From Hyperoodon ampullatus (lineage: Eukaryota; Chordata; Mammalia; Artiodactyla; Ziphiidae), in the NCBI GenBank assembly GCA_949752795.1, contig OX457064.1, positions 43,520,368 to 43,584,367 of the forward strand: 64,000 bases of DNA, written 5' to 3'. Both the position numbers and the translations under genes were made by a program. Under the pieces are notes generated by a model. It was not told where the DNA came from. It searched no databases and saw only the letters and a list, made by a program, of their open reading frames with translations. Shown one piece after another: positions 20,706-33,380 of this stretch. Each line of letters starts with the position of its first letter. Position 1 is the stretch's first letter.

Positions 20706-23700
20706 TTTTACCAGTGTCAATTCCCTTCCTTTACCCTATCACTTCCTTTTATCTACTATACTCAGAGTTATTTGAATGGACATGCCTTTCATTTTGTGCC
20801 TAATATAAGATCTGTACACTGGTATACATATGTCATTGGTCCTTCCATTTTATGTAACTGAGCATGGCTGTGATAAGCAGAGACAGTTTGAGAACTGATC
20901 TTTGATAGCAACAAAGTGGTTACTACATTTCAGTTACATTTGTAGCGACTTTCTCAGATTCAATAAAGAACACTTAATCATTTTGTGATTGCACTTTGCT
21001 GTCATGTTCCTGCCTTGCTCTTGCACCTTGAGTCTACTTTTAAAGTGAGCAAATTTAAAGAGTTTTTATGAAATTGAGGGCCATGACCAGGTGATCGATG
21101 TCCTAGAAGTGTTTTCCAGTAACAGAAAGTCTTTGTGGATATTTCAAACACTTCAAAGTATATAAAATTATATCTTTATCCTAGAGTTAAAAACTCTTAG
21201 GAAATAAACCTTTTCTGAGACCATAACATGGGAGCTTTGAGTGTTGTATTTTGTTTACCACTGACACTTTTTCCCTCCATCGTCTTGAAATTTTTGTCCT
21301 TTAGTGTTTACTTTGGTGTGTTGTACATTGCTGGTGGAGCAAAGTCACTTTCATTTCATCATCATAGACAACCATTCATTTAGACCCCAAGCTACTCAAG
21401 GAGGTCTTATATAAATATTTGATTAAAATAATGGCACTCTTGCTCTCAAGAGAATCGGTGTAAAATTCATAAACCACACTGACTTGGTCTAGTAAAACAG
21501 CAGTATCTGTAAGAGCCTGACAAGAGCTAGCTCAGTAACTTGAACTATACTCTGAATTCATTTTAGTTCAGTTTTTTTCTTATAATTTAGATATAAATTT
21601 TCATGTGTTCCCGTAATTTGTAGATGCCTACAATATGCATAACTCTAGACTAATTGCTTTAGGGAACACACATTATTTCGCCTTGGTTGTGTTTGAAGGA
21701 ATTTCAACCACAAATTTCAAAGCAGTCTAGCTGGGGAAGAATGAATAAAGCATAACATGTTAGATATTGAAACTAAAATGGGCCTATGACTATCAATCAT
21801 TTCTTAGCTCTCTCTAGCTTCATACTGAAAGACTTAAGTCAAAAGATATAAAAAAATAGCTATTAAGTCTAGAAAAATTTCCACTAATTGAAAGGCTTTT
21901 AAACTGATTTTAAGTCTATCGTGCTTCTGGAAACATGATATAAAGGTATAAAGGAATGTTATACAGACATTTCTCCATCATCTATCCCCCAGTTCAGAAA
22001 TGAAAATTTTGACTGAAGGGAATGATAGACAACCATCTCTCTACTTCATTGGTGCTGTTTTTTTTTTTTTAACAGCCAAAATGCTGCTCTGGACATTCTA
22101 CCCCTGCCTCCATACCATCTTTTTACTCATTTGTAATTAAAGTTACAGAAAACAGTTGCTAGCAGGCAGGGAATGGGGTAAATCTTATACTGCTCTACCA
22201 TATTTGTAGGTAAGGTAGGAGTAGAGAGAAGAAAACCAGTAGCAGTTCATAGTAGGAATTTGGGGTTTTCATATATCCCATATGTTGTTAAAAAGCAAAG
22301 AGGTAGTCAAGTAAGCTTGTGAGAGTCCCATCTGAAGCTGACAGAGACATCCTGACACTGAGATTTGGTCCAGGAAAGTGGATTCAGTTATTTGAAGTGA
22401 AAACAAAGTAGGATGAAGGGCAATTCACACACCCTACTTACTAGTAATGACTGGGCATTGATAGATCTCTCCTCATTTGGTGAAGAATAAATAGGAAACT
22501 TCAATTATAGGATAACTTCACAGTCAGCTTGGAAGTTCAGAAGAAGGACATACTTTGGAAAATTATTCTCCATAGGAGTTAGGAGAAATTTTAAAAATAT
22601 TTTTTCTCTTAATAGTATTCAAGTAGACAAAAGCCTCTTCTCTTTGAAACCAAAAGACATAAAAAGACAAAAAAGACTGTCATTCCTGGACAAGCTTGTC
22701 AAGAAGGTACACTAACAATGCTGTTCCCTTCCCCAGCCCAGTTCTAAAGAAGCCAGAGAAGTACATGAGGAGTTGATGCATCACAGAAAATATGAAAACT
22801 CTGAGAAAGCTACAGGGAGAGTTGTTGGATCCTGATAGAAAATAGCAGCCAAGAGTGGAAGGTGGCCAAGCTGTTACCCTCACATTGTCTAGGAATATGC
22901 TGGGGAGGGAGGTTATTAACTGTGATACATTTTCTCTCGCACATGAAAAAGGAAGGAATTTTATGCCTTCCATTACCACTGTAGGAGACTGCTGCATGGC
23001 CACACCAGTCCCTGCTGGGGCAGAGGGAGTGGTGAGTGACTTCAGGGTATCTTCTGAGCCAGCTTGTCTTGGGAGCATATAGATGCAGGAAAATGGAACC
23101 AGCTTACCCCCTACCCCAAGTCTCTCTTTTAAAATTAGAACCTATAGTCGCTTTGCTAGTAAAAGCTTTTTTTCAGTTTTATTTTTTATTTTTAAAAAGC
23201 AGCAGCAGTTGGCCTATTAAACCCTGTGAAGGTACCACTTTCTGGATTCTATTTGTTACCTTTCATTTCTGCCTTCAACCTCGTTGGTTCTTACCTGAAA
23301 TTCTCTTTCTTGTATTACCTTGCTAAGACTGAAAGGACAAGCCAACACCATTGCCATTTCATGTTCTTTCTCACCTCTTCTCTAGAGCTGTAGGCTCAGC
23401 AGGCAGGCAGTATTCTTGCAGGTTATCCCAAGACTGCATTTTAACTGAAAGTGTTTGTTGGGTTTTCCTGCATCTCCCTCTTTTTAGCCTCCAGGGTCAA
23501 TTTTTTCTGTCCTCCAAATGATCACTAAGTTTAATAATAAACATTTTAGTTTTCTTGTATCTAAGACATTTATTTCAAGTTACCAAGTTAGATATTAGCT
23601 ACTGAACTAAAGCCTTTTCAGGAAAACATAGAATTCAGCTACCATATTACATTTTAAAGTTTCCACTTGTAGATCTGGCTGAGAAAAAAAGTGTAATAAT

Positions 23701-24239
23701 GTATACTTTTCTGCCCTCTGAAATGTCAAATAGACCTATAAAGACTTTTCTTACAACAGAATCTTCACCTGAGACCACTCTGCTGAGGAAAAGCTCTAAG
23801 AGAAGCTGCAGTAGCGCTAACCCTGGAGCTGTATCCGCTTGCTAATGGCTGAGGACTGGCCCACTGGTGTTTGATGAAGCCACCCAGATGTCTTTGCCAA
23901 GGACTGAGGGGAACCTGTAGAAATAGAAATCAGCTATAGACAAAGCCACCATAAGCTCTAGTCACTCACCAAGTTCAGAACACCGAGTGACCGGTTATGC
24001 AGTTAAAAACCCACCTCAGAACATTAAAATCCTGCCTGGATAATATGAGCCTTTACAAGTTACTAAGGCAAAATTACCTTGGCAACATATCAAAGGTGTA
24101 CACAGTCTAATCCCATCAGAAGGCTCTATCAAGGAATTTGTATCTGAAATTTCACACTCTGTTTCACTTGTCATTGTTCTGATGATGCACCAGAAATTAT
24201 TTGTTTTGAAAGGAACCCAAGAAATAGCAAACTATTCCT
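20706..24239. other. long stretch of mostly unique sequence
   Basis: No repeat family is evident apart from homopolymer runs (for example T12 near 22060). The longest frame is 132 codons on the minus strand (22680-23078), overlapped by an antisense frame. It contains no recognisable domain and I do not call it a gene. Confidence 0.5.
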
Positions 24240-24488
24240 GAATTGAGCTCTGAGAAATAACAAAATGAGACCAAAAGCCTTAAAAAGTATAGAAGATTGT
24301 CTTTGTGACTTTGCAATGGGGAAGGACTTCCTACAAAGATTATAGAAGCACAAACTGTAATGAGAAAAAATACCAGTACATTTGATTGCATCAAAGTCAT
24401 GGTTTTGTTCAAGCACACAGAAGTTAAATTGGGAGAAGTTATCTGCAGCATCCAATACTGCAGGTTGCATCCAGCAACCAATAAGCGA
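24240..24488 (+). mobile_element. old L1 ORF2 fragment, 5' of an LTR insertion
   Basis: TATAGAAGATTGTCTTTGTGAC, GGACTTCCTACAAAGATTATAG and the TTTGATTGCATCAAAGTCATGG segment resemble the ORF2 region encoding the LDYIKLK-type motif in old L1 subfamilies. It continues beyond the LTR at 24489-24805. Confidence 0.6.
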
Positions 24489-24805
24489 TTGTTATAAAAT
24501 GAATGTTCCCCCCAAATTATATGTTGAAATTCTAATTCCCAATGTGATGTCATTTGCAAGGTAATTAGGTTTAGATTAGGTCATGAAGGTGGGGCCCTCA
24601 TGATGGGATTAGTGTCCTCATAAGAAGAGGAAGAGAGGCACTCTCTCCACCATGTGAAGACCCAGGGAGAAGGCCTTCACCAGAATTCGGTCATGTTGGC
24701 ACTCTGATCTTAGACTTCCCAGCCTCTAAGACTGTGAGAAATATCGATTGTTTCAGACACCCAGTCTGTGGTGTTTTGTTATTGTAGCCCATACTAAGTA
24801 AGACA
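24489..24805 (+). mobile_element. MaLR (MST/MLT1-like) solo LTR
   Basis: CCCCCCAAATTATATGTTGAAA at the start, GGTAATTAGGTTTAG, GATTAGTGTCCTCATAAGAAGAGG, CCACCATGTGAAGACCCAGG, GACTTCCCAGCCTCTAAGACTGTGAG and GTAGCCCATACTAAGTAAGACA at the end cover essentially the full LTR in order. It lacks internal genes, so it is a solo LTR. It splits an older L1. Confidence 0.88.
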
Positions 24806-26390
24806 TGGATAAATGTCCAAAAGTCCTGAGGGGACTAATTTACATTAGCAAGAAGAAACAGGAAACACGGAAGAAAAACGGGCAAGTTATATAAATAGGT
24901 AGTACATAGATAGAAAATGGCTAACAAATGTATGAAGATGGGTGAATGCAAGCTCCTCAGTAATGAAAGAATTGCAAATTAAAGTTACTCTGTTATATAT
25001 ATGCATATATATAGGGAATAGATTCTTAAATATTAGAATCGAATTATTAGACTATTTAGGAAAGAGGGGACCTACAAGCTCTTATGTACTTCTGACTGAT
25101 ATATTAACTAACATAGGCTCCCTGGAAGGTAATTTGACAGCATTTTGTGAAGTTAAGCATGCCAAAATCCCATAACCCAGCAGTTGTATCCTTAGTGTTT
25201 AGAGGGCAGAGAACTTCTCAATAGACCCACGAGGGAGCTTGTATAAATATATTTACAACACTGTTTGTGCTATCAGGAATAGTTAGACAAAATAGGTATC
25301 CATCACTAAGAGAATAGGTAAGAAGTGATAGAAGTAACTGTGCAGAAGGCAATTGTAAAGGACTAGATGCATCCTGGTTTTACGAATTTATTTTTAAAAC
25401 TCAGTCTTGAATGGAGGGGGAAAAACACCACTTGTAGCACCATCCCATTTTTTATAAATTAAAAAATGCTAACATGCACCAAATAACATTATATATATTT
25501 TTAAAGATAAATACTTGTCAAAATACACATAATAAATGGTAAAGTGACTGCTTATGTAAATGGTGAGTTGGAAATGAGAACTAGAATTGGAAATTTAAGG
25601 GAATAAATATGAAGGGCCTCATACCAACTAATGACATGATATAAAGAGTATGAGCCATTCAGTTATCTGTTTCTGAAATTCAAAACAACAATCAAAACAT
25701 CTCAAAGAAATGGATAAGCTGAGGCATGTGTGAAAATAAATGGGAAAAGGCTATAATTTAATTAGTAATGTTGATGATCAATAATGTTAAGAATGAAGAG
25801 TCCTTCCAGAATGAAAAGTAAAATAACACATGGAAAACAGTGAGAAATCTAAGAATAGGTGTGCAGGACATAGAGTTCCTGAAGAGGGAAACAGAATAGA
25901 AGCAATAACATATGACATTGGAGGGGGGAATTTGAATGTTAATTATTTAGCTCAACAGAGTCTACCACATTCCAGTAAGTTAGTAAAGAGATAAAATCAA
26001 TAAAAAGATACATACCTGGATATATAGTGTCAAATTATCGTTTTTAAGTTACAAGAATGTGTGAAGGGAGATTTGTAGTTTGGGGGGGAAATTTATGTTT
26101 ATAAAGAATATATAAATACCTAGCAAGATGCTTAGTATTATGTACAGTGCCAAAAGTATGTTACAATCTGCTTCTGTTGGAAAGGGGAGTAGAAGTTGGA
26201 CCTGGAGATTAAAACAGGAAATTTGATATTTATTTCAACTACATTTAAGAATGTGTACTAAAATGTAGACAGTCATTATGTTTGAGAGGTTAAATTATTT
26301 GATTTATTTTTTATATGGATTTTTTTGTTTTCCACATTTCCCACAATATGTACATATTTTCTTTTAAAACCAGAAAAAAAATCTAATTTA
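24806..26390 (+). mobile_element. old L1 ORF2 3' end and 3'UTR
   Basis: ATGGCTAACAAATGTATGAAG and AAAGAATTGCAAATTAAAG near 24915-24985 correspond to the ORF2 MQIK-type region; ATCCCATAACCCAGCAGTTG near 25168 and ATCCATCACTAAGAGAATAGG near 25299 to its C-terminus. A 3'UTR-like segment with TTTCCCACAATATGTACATATTTTC runs to about 26390. Strongly diverged, no intact frame; parts between 25500 and 26150 are only weakly assignable. Confidence 0.65.
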
Positions 26391-26491
26391 TAATAATAAA
26401 TACTTATCATAACTTAAAAAACAGTTAAAGAGATTTTCTTGCTCAAATAGGTTAAGCTAGCACAGGTAGAAAAAGACAGAAAAAACATGCA

Positions 26492-26719
26492 AATGAACCC
26501 AAGTATGGAACTGATACTGAGAACAAGATCCTGGTAATTACATTGCCCATGAATTTACAGGTATCAATAGACCAAGTGAGAAGAACTTAGGACAGTGGTT
26601 TCTGTTAGAGAATTACATTTACAAAGGGTTTATTTTTCCTGTTCCAGCACATTTGAGAATCAGAGCATTAGTAATTCTGATGCACAAGTTATACTAAAGC
26701 TTGTATATCAATACCATGA
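26492..26719. repeat. direct duplication, copy 1
   Basis: This segment reappears in the same orientation at 27619-27843. Shared blocks include AATGAACCCAAGTATGGAACT, CCAAGTGAGAAGAACTTA, TTCCTGTTCCAGCACATTTG and TAAAGCTTGTAT. By eye the copies agree at most positions, with several small indels. I do not recognise a repeat family, so a local segmental duplication is the simplest reading. Confidence 0.85.
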
Positions 26720-27618
26720 GTCAGTGAAACATCAAATTATACATTCTCAGCATCAGAGCTCTTAAAGAATTTCTTGAGAGTTACAATATGCTATCAGTTA
26801 GAGGTTCTTATTTTATTAATTGCTGTTTTGAAGATAATGTAACATCATATCAATTACTATGAAATTAATCATTTGAGTCCCAAAGTATGCATCACAACTG
26901 CCAGGTTTTATATCCTCTCTACATTAATATCCACTGTACGTTTTGTGTTTATACTATAATTGGATGAGGATGTTCTTCACTTGTGTTACTGTAGCTGGGG
27001 CAGCTGACATTACCAGCAATCCACTGAAGCCTGGGATTTTTCTTTCTTTCCTGGAGATGCTTCAGGGCTATGTGATGGATTGAGGTGTTCCTGAGGGACT
27101 TAGCAAAGATGAATACATCTATGTGGATACATCATTTAATTTCTCTGTTTAGAAACACTTTTGTTCCTTCCAAACATTCCTCCCATGTTCCATTCTACTT
27201 CACATTTATAACTTTAAGAAAATCAGAGGTATCAGAAGAAAACTGTGACAGTGATGGTTATTAAGTATAGAAACATGGGTTCTGGCTCCAAAGAACCAAG
27301 AAGTAAAAAAGGATTGAGTTCAGTGTAATCAGGTGGTGTACTGGATTTTTGAGGATTATAAAATGTTAAAATTGCAGACATTACTATTAACCACAGAGGC
27401 ATCTAATATTTATCAGAATCGGAGCAAACTATAAAAGCAGGATGAACACTTAAAATTACCTCTGCTACCCAGGGACCTCACATTCTCTTAAAAAGCTTAA
27501 TTGCTAGAATTTTACAATGGCTTTTCTCTATCTCCAGGTATTGCTTTAGAATACTTTATTCCACATTCTGCATTATTATTTGGCTCCTTTGCTATTGGCT
27601 TACTTACCCTAGCTAGTA
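26720..27618. other. unique spacer between the two duplicate copies
   Basis: No retroviral or transposon gene and no named repeat was seen, so the flanking copies do not look like a pair of LTRs around an internal element. Confidence 0.5.
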
Positions 27619-27843
27619 AATGAACCCAAGTATGGAACTGTTACTGAGAGCCAGATGTACTAATTAAATTGCCCAAGAATTTACGCACCAAGTGAGAAGA
27701 ACTTAAGACAAGAGTTTCTCTTAGAGAATTAAATTTACAAATGGTTATTTTTCCTGTTCCAGCACATTTGAGAATTAGAGCGTTAGTAACTCTGATGTAC
27801 AGGTTATTTTTAATATACTAAAGCTTGTATTTCAATACCATGA
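27619..27843. repeat. direct duplication, copy 2
   Basis: Second copy of the segment at 26492-26719. It lacks about 10 bases present in copy 1 near 26560 and has about 10 additional bases (TTTTTAATAT) before the TAAAGCTTGTAT block. Homology stops sharply at both ends: upstream at AATGAACCC and downstream after ATACCATGA. Confidence 0.85.
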
Positions 27844-28250
27844 AAAAAATCTCACAAAAGATTTTTGTTGCATGGGTGCTGCATACTGGGAAGGTACACT
27901 AAAAAAGCATGATATGTGGACACTTACCTGTTAACAGTGAAATATGTGTAGGCATTGATAGTGTTCAGAAATTTTTATGGCAATTTGACATTGTCATGAC
28001 ATCTAAACATGTGGTCAGTGACGGGCTTCTTGAACAGGGTATAAACCATTTAGGGCATTGTTGAACTTGAGTGTTGAGTCACAGAAGACACAAATTGTGT
28101 TCCAATCACGTTATAGCATGTAATATTTTAAGATTATGGACAGATACAACCCAGTAATGTAGAAAATTTGGAATCCATGCACGACTTTTATTTAAAGATG
28201 TAAGTTTAATTAAAATACAGGCTAAATTATTGAAACGAGTTACTGATGAA
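27844..28250. other. unclassified sequence
   Basis: Nothing recognisable before the 3' end of the full-length L1. Confidence 0.5.
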
Positions 28251-28620
28251 AATTTTTTTAACACCTTTGTTAGAGTATAATTGCTTTACAATGGTGTGTT
28301 AGTTTCTGCTTTATAGCACAGTGAATCAGCTATACGTATACATATATACCCATATCTCCTCCCTCTTGCATCTGCCTCCCACCCTCCCTATCCCACCCCT
28401 CTAGGTGGTCACAGAGCACCGAGCTGATCTCCCTGTGCTATGCGGCTGCTTCCCATTAGCTATCTATTTTACATCTGGTAGTGTATATAGGTCCATGTCA
28501 CTCTCTGACTTCATCCCAGCTTACCCTTACCTTCCCCGTGTCCTCAAGTCCATTCTCTAGGTCTGCGTCTTTATTCCTGTCCTGCCGCTAGGTTCTTCAG
28601 AACCATTTTTCTTCTTTTTA

Positions 28621-31600
28621 TTAGATTCCATATATACGTAATAGCATACGGTATTTGTTTTTCTCTTTCTGACTTACTTCACTCTGTATGGCAGACTCTA
28701 GGTCCATCCACCTCACTACAAATATCTCAATATCATTTCTTTTTATGGCTGAGTAATATTCCATTGTACATAGGTGCCACATCCTCTTTATCAATTCATC
28801 TGTGATGGACACTTAGGTTGCTTCCAAGTCCTGGCTATTGTAAATAGAGCTGCAATGAACATTGTGGTACATGTCTCTTTGTGAATTCTGGTTTTCTCCG
28901 GGTATATGCTCAGTAGTGGGATGTCTGGGTCATATGGTAGTTCTACTTTTAGTTTTTTAAGGAACCTCCATACTGTTCTCCATAGTGGCTGTATCAATTT
29001 ACATTCCCACCAACAGTGCAAGAGGGTTCCCTTTTTTCCACACCCTCTCCAGCATTTATTGTTTCTAGATTTTTTGATGATGGCCATTCTGACTGGTGTG
29101 AGATGATATCTCATTGTAGTTTTGATTTGCATTTCTCTAATGATTAGTGATGTTGAGCATCCTTTCATGTGTTTGTTGGCAATCTGTATATCTTCTTTGG
29201 AGAAATGTCTATTTAAGTCTTCTGCCCATTTTTGCTTTGGGTTGTTTGTTTTTTTGATATTGAGCTGCATGAGCTGCTTGTAAATTTTGGAGATTAATCC
29301 TTTGTTAGTTGCTTCATTTGCAAATATTTTCTCCCATTTTGAGGGCTGTCTTTTCATACTGTTTATGGTTTGCTTTGCTGTGCATAAGCTTTTAAGTTTC
29401 ATTAGGTCCCATTTGTTTATTTTTGTTTTTATTTCCATTTCTCCAGGAGGTGGGCCAAAAAGGATCTTGCTGTGTTTTATGTCATAGAGTGTTCTGCCTG
29501 TGCTTTCCTCTAAGAGTTTGATAGTGTCTGGCCTTACATTTAGGTCTTTAATCCATTTTGAGTCAATTTTTGTGTATGGTGTTAGGGAGTGTTCTAATTT
29601 CATTCTTTTACATGTAGCTGTCCAGTTTTCCCAGCACCACTTATTGAAGAGGCTGTCTTTTCTCTACTGTATATTCTTGCCTCCTTTATCAAAGATAAGG
29701 TGACCATATGTGCGTGGGTTTATCTTTGGGCTTTCTATCCTGTTCCATTGATCTATATTTCTGTTTTTGTGTCAGTACCATACTGTCTTGATTACTGTAG
29801 CTTTGTAGTATAGCCTGAAGTCCAGGAGCCTGATTCCTCTAGCTCTGTTTTTCTTTCTCAAGATTGCTTTGGCTATTCAGGGTCTTTTGTGTTTCCATAC
29901 AAATTGTGAAATTTTTTGTTCTAGTTCTGTGAAAAATGCCAGTGGCAGTTTGATAGGGATTGCATTGAATCTGTAGATTGCTTTTGGGAGTAGAGTCATT
30001 TTCACAATGTTGATTCTTCCAATCCAAGAACATGGTATATCTCTCCATCTATTTGTATCATCTTTAATTTCTTTCATCCGTGCCTTATAGTTTTCTGCAT
30101 ACAGGTCTTTTGTCTCCTTAGGTAGGTTTATTCCTAGGTATTTTATTCCTTTTGTTGCAGTGGTAAATGGGAGTGTTTCCTTAATTTCTCTTTCAGATTT
30201 TTCATCATTAGTGTATAGGAATGCAAGAGATTTCTGTGCATTAATTTTGTATCCTGCAACTTTAACAAATTCATTGATTAGGTCTAGTTAGTTTTCTGGT
30301 AGCATCTTTAGGATTCTCTATGTATAGTATCATGTCATCTGCAAACAGTGACAGCTTTACTTCTTCTTTTCCGATTTGGATCCTTTTATTTCTTTTTCTT
30401 CTCTGATTACTTGGCTAAAACTTCCAAAACTATGTTGAATAATAGTGGTGAGCGTGGGCAACCTTGTCTTGTTCCTGATCTTAGTGGAAATGGTTTCAGT
30501 TTATCACCATTGAGAATAATGTTGGCTGTGGGTTTGTCATATATGGCCTGTATTATGTTGAGGTAAGTTCCTTCTATGCCTACTTTCTGGAGGGTTTTTA
30601 TCATAAATGGGTGTTGAATTTTGTCAAAAGCTTTTTCTGCATCTATTGAGATGATCATATGCTTTTTCTCCTTCAGTTTGTTAATATGGTTTATCACATT
30701 GATTGATTTGTGTATGTTGAAGAATCCTTACATTCCTGGGATAAACCCCTCTTGATCATGGTGTACAATCCTTTTAGCATGCTGTTGGATTCTGTTTGCT
30801 AGCATTTTGTTGAGGATTTTTGCATTTATGTTTATCAGTGATACTGGCCTATAGTTTTCTTTGTTTGTGACATCTTTGTCTGATTTTGGTATCAGTGTGA
30901 TGGTGACCTTGTAGAATGAGTTTGGGAGTGTTCCTCCCTCTGCTTTATTTAGGAAGAGTTTGAGAAGGATAGGTGCTAGTTCTTCTCTAAATGTTTGATA
31001 GAATTTGCTTGCGAAGCCATCTGGTCCTGAGCTTTTGTTTGTTGGAAGATTTTTAATCACAGTTTCAATTTCAATGCTTGTGATTGGTCTGTTTATGTTT
31101 TCTGTTGCTTCCTGGTTCAGTCTTGGAAGGATGTGCTTTGCTAAGAATTTGTCCATTTCTTCCAGGTTGTCCATGTTATTGGCATATAGTTGCTTATAGT
31201 AATCTCTCATGATCCTTTGTATTTCTGCAGTGTCAGTTGTTACCTCCCCTTTTTCATTTCTAATTCTATTGATTTGAGTCTTCTCCCTTTTTTTCTTGAT
31301 GAGTCCAGCTAATGGCTTAACAATTTTGTTTCTCTTGTCAAAGAACCAGCTTTTAATTTAGTTTAATTGATCTTTGCTTTTATTTTCTTCATTTCTTTTC
31401 ATTTATTTCTGATCTGATCTTTATGATTCCTTTCCTTCTGCTAACTTTGGGTTATTTTTGTTTTTCTTTCTCTAATTGCTTTAGGTGTAAGGTTAGGTTG
31501 TTTATTTGGGTTGTTCCTTGAGGTAGGCTTATATTGCTATAAATTTCCCTCTTAGAACCGCTTTTGCTGCATCCCATAGGTTTTGGCTTGTTGTGTTTTC

Positions 31601-32427
31601 ATTGTCATTCGTTTCTAGGTATTTTTTGATTTCCTCTTTGATTTCCTCAGTGATCTCTAGGTTATTTAGTAGTGTATTGTTTAGCCCCATGTATTTGTAT
31701 TTTTTACAGATGTTTTCCTGTAATTGATATCTAGTCTTAGTAACGTTATGGTCGGAAAAGATACTTGATATGATTTCAATATTCTTGAATTTACCAAGTC
31801 TTCATTTTTGACCCAAGACATGATCTATCCTGGAGAATGTTCCATGAGTACTTGAGAGGAAAGTGTATTCTGTTGTTTTTGGATGGAATGTTGTATAAAT
31901 ATCAGTTAAGTCCATCTTGTTTAATGTGTCATTCAAAGCTTGTGTTTCCTTATTTATTTTCATTTTGGATGATCTGTCCATTGGTGAAAGTGGGGTGTTA
32001 AAGTCCCCTACTATGATTGTGTTACTGTCAGTTGCCCCTTTTATGGCTGTTAGCATTTGCCTTATGTATTGAGGTGCTCCTATATTGGGTGCATAAATAT
32101 CTACAATTGTTATATCTTCTTAGATCCCTTGATCCTTGTGTAGTGTCCTTCTTTGTCTCTTGGAATACTCTTTCTTTTAAAGTCTATTTTGTCTGATATG
32201 AGAATTGCTACTGCAGCTTTCATTTGATTTCCATTTTCATGGAATATCTTTTTCCATTCCCTCACTTTCAGTCTGTATGTGTCCCTAGGTCTGAAGTGGG
32301 ACTCTTGTAGACAGCGTATATACAGGTCTTGTTTTTGTATCCATTCAGCCAGTCTCTGTCTTTTGGTTGGAGCATTTAATCCATTTACTTTTAAGGTAAT
32401 TATCACTACGTATGTTCCTATTACCAT
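28621..32427 (-). pseudogene. L1 ORF2 (endonuclease/reverse transcriptase), broken
   Basis: The span of 3807 bp equals about 1268 codons, close to the usual ORF2p length. The N-terminal apurinic/apyrimidinic-type endonuclease is recognisable: NGLNAP and LQESHFR near the start, VGDFNTP (about 32005) and RIDHVLG (about 31815) retain the metal-binding and catalytic asparagine, glutamate, aspartate and histidine positions. In the reverse transcriptase, [25 protein letters not shown] and the FADD box (minus strand, 30334-30345) are intact. The C-terminal cysteine region reads [10 protein letters not shown]. Open segments are separated by stops and frameshifts (about 31210-31800, 30300-29600), and a one-base loss near 28800 shifts the last 63 codons. 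Confidence 0.93.
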
Positions 32428-32485
32428 TGTCTTAATTGTTTTGTGTTTGTTATTGTAGGTCTTTTCCTTCTCTTGTGCTTCCTGC

Positions 32486-33380
32486 CTAGAGAAGTTCCTT
32501 TAGCATTTGTTGTATAGCTGGTTTGGTGGTGCTGAATTCTCTTACCTTTTGCTTGTCTGTAAAGGTTTTAATTTGTCCGTCGAATCCGAATGAGATCCTT
32601 GCTGGATAGTGTAATCTTGCTTGTAGTTTTTTTCCATTTCACCACTTTAAATATGTCTTGCCACTTGCCTCTGGCTTGCAGAGTTTCTGCTGAAAGATCA
32701 GCTGTTAACCTTATAGGGATTCCCTTGTATGTTATTTGTTGTTTTTCCCTTGCTGCTTTTAATATTTTGTCTTTGTATTTAATTTTTGATAGTTTTATTA
32801 ATATGTGTCTTGGCATGTTTCTCCTTGGATTTATCCTGTATGGGACTCTCTGTACTTCCTTGACTTGATTGACTATTTCCTTTCTCATATTAGGGAAGTT
32901 TTCAACTATAATCTCTTCAAATATTTTCTCAGTCCCTTTCTTTTTCTCTTCTTCTTCTGGGACCCCTATAATTCAAATGTTGGTGCATTTAGTCTTGTCC
33001 CACAGGTCTCTGAGACTGTCCTCAATTCTTTTCACTCTTTCATCTTTATTCTGCTCTGTGGTAGTTATTTCCACTATTTTATCTTCCAGGTTACTTATCT
33101 GTTCTTCTGCCTCAGTTATTCTGCTATTGATTCCTTCTAGGGAATTTTAAATTTCCTTTATTGTGTTTTTCATCATTGTTTGTTTGCTCTTTAGTTCTTC
33201 TAGGTCCTTGTTAAATCTTTCTTGTATTTTCTCCATTCTGTTTCTGATACTTTGGATCATCTTTACTGTCATTACCATGAATTCTTTTTTGGGTAGTCTC
33301 CCTATTTCCTATTCATTTGTTTGGTCTGGTGGGTTTTTTCCTTGCTCCTTCATCTGCTGTGTTTTTCTCTGTCTTCTCAT
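32486..33380 (-). pseudogene. L1 ORF1 (RNA-binding chaperone), broken
   Basis: Starting at the ATG at 33380-33378 (MRRQRKTQQMKEQGK) the frame encodes a coiled-coil-like stretch (KIQERFNKDLEELKSKQ, then ITEAEEQISNLEDKIVEI) and the RNA-binding central and C-terminal domains (GVPEEEE, NMPRHILIKL, RLTADLSAETLQARGKWQDIF). The length of about 298 codons is near the family norm. Three in-frame stops occur in the N-terminal half, and a frameshift follows KVVKWKK, so the last about 50 residues lie in another frame. In life ORF1p coats L1 RNA; this copy cannot make it. Confidence 0.9.

Noticed and set aside
22680..23078. 132-codon minus-strand frame in unique sequence
   Set aside because: An antisense frame of 75 codons overlaps it, no domain or signal is recognisable, and there is no splice or promoter context. 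Random open frames of this size are expected in 64 kb.
26492..27843. Pair of LTRs flanking a provirus
   Set aside because: The spacer of about 900 bp has no retroviral coding trace, and the copies lack LTR ends (TG...CA) or a primer-binding site.
28791..29603. 270-codon minus-strand frame, the longest in the window
   Set aside because: Not a host gene: it is the C-terminal part of L1 ORF2 and belongs to the broken element at 28251-35527.
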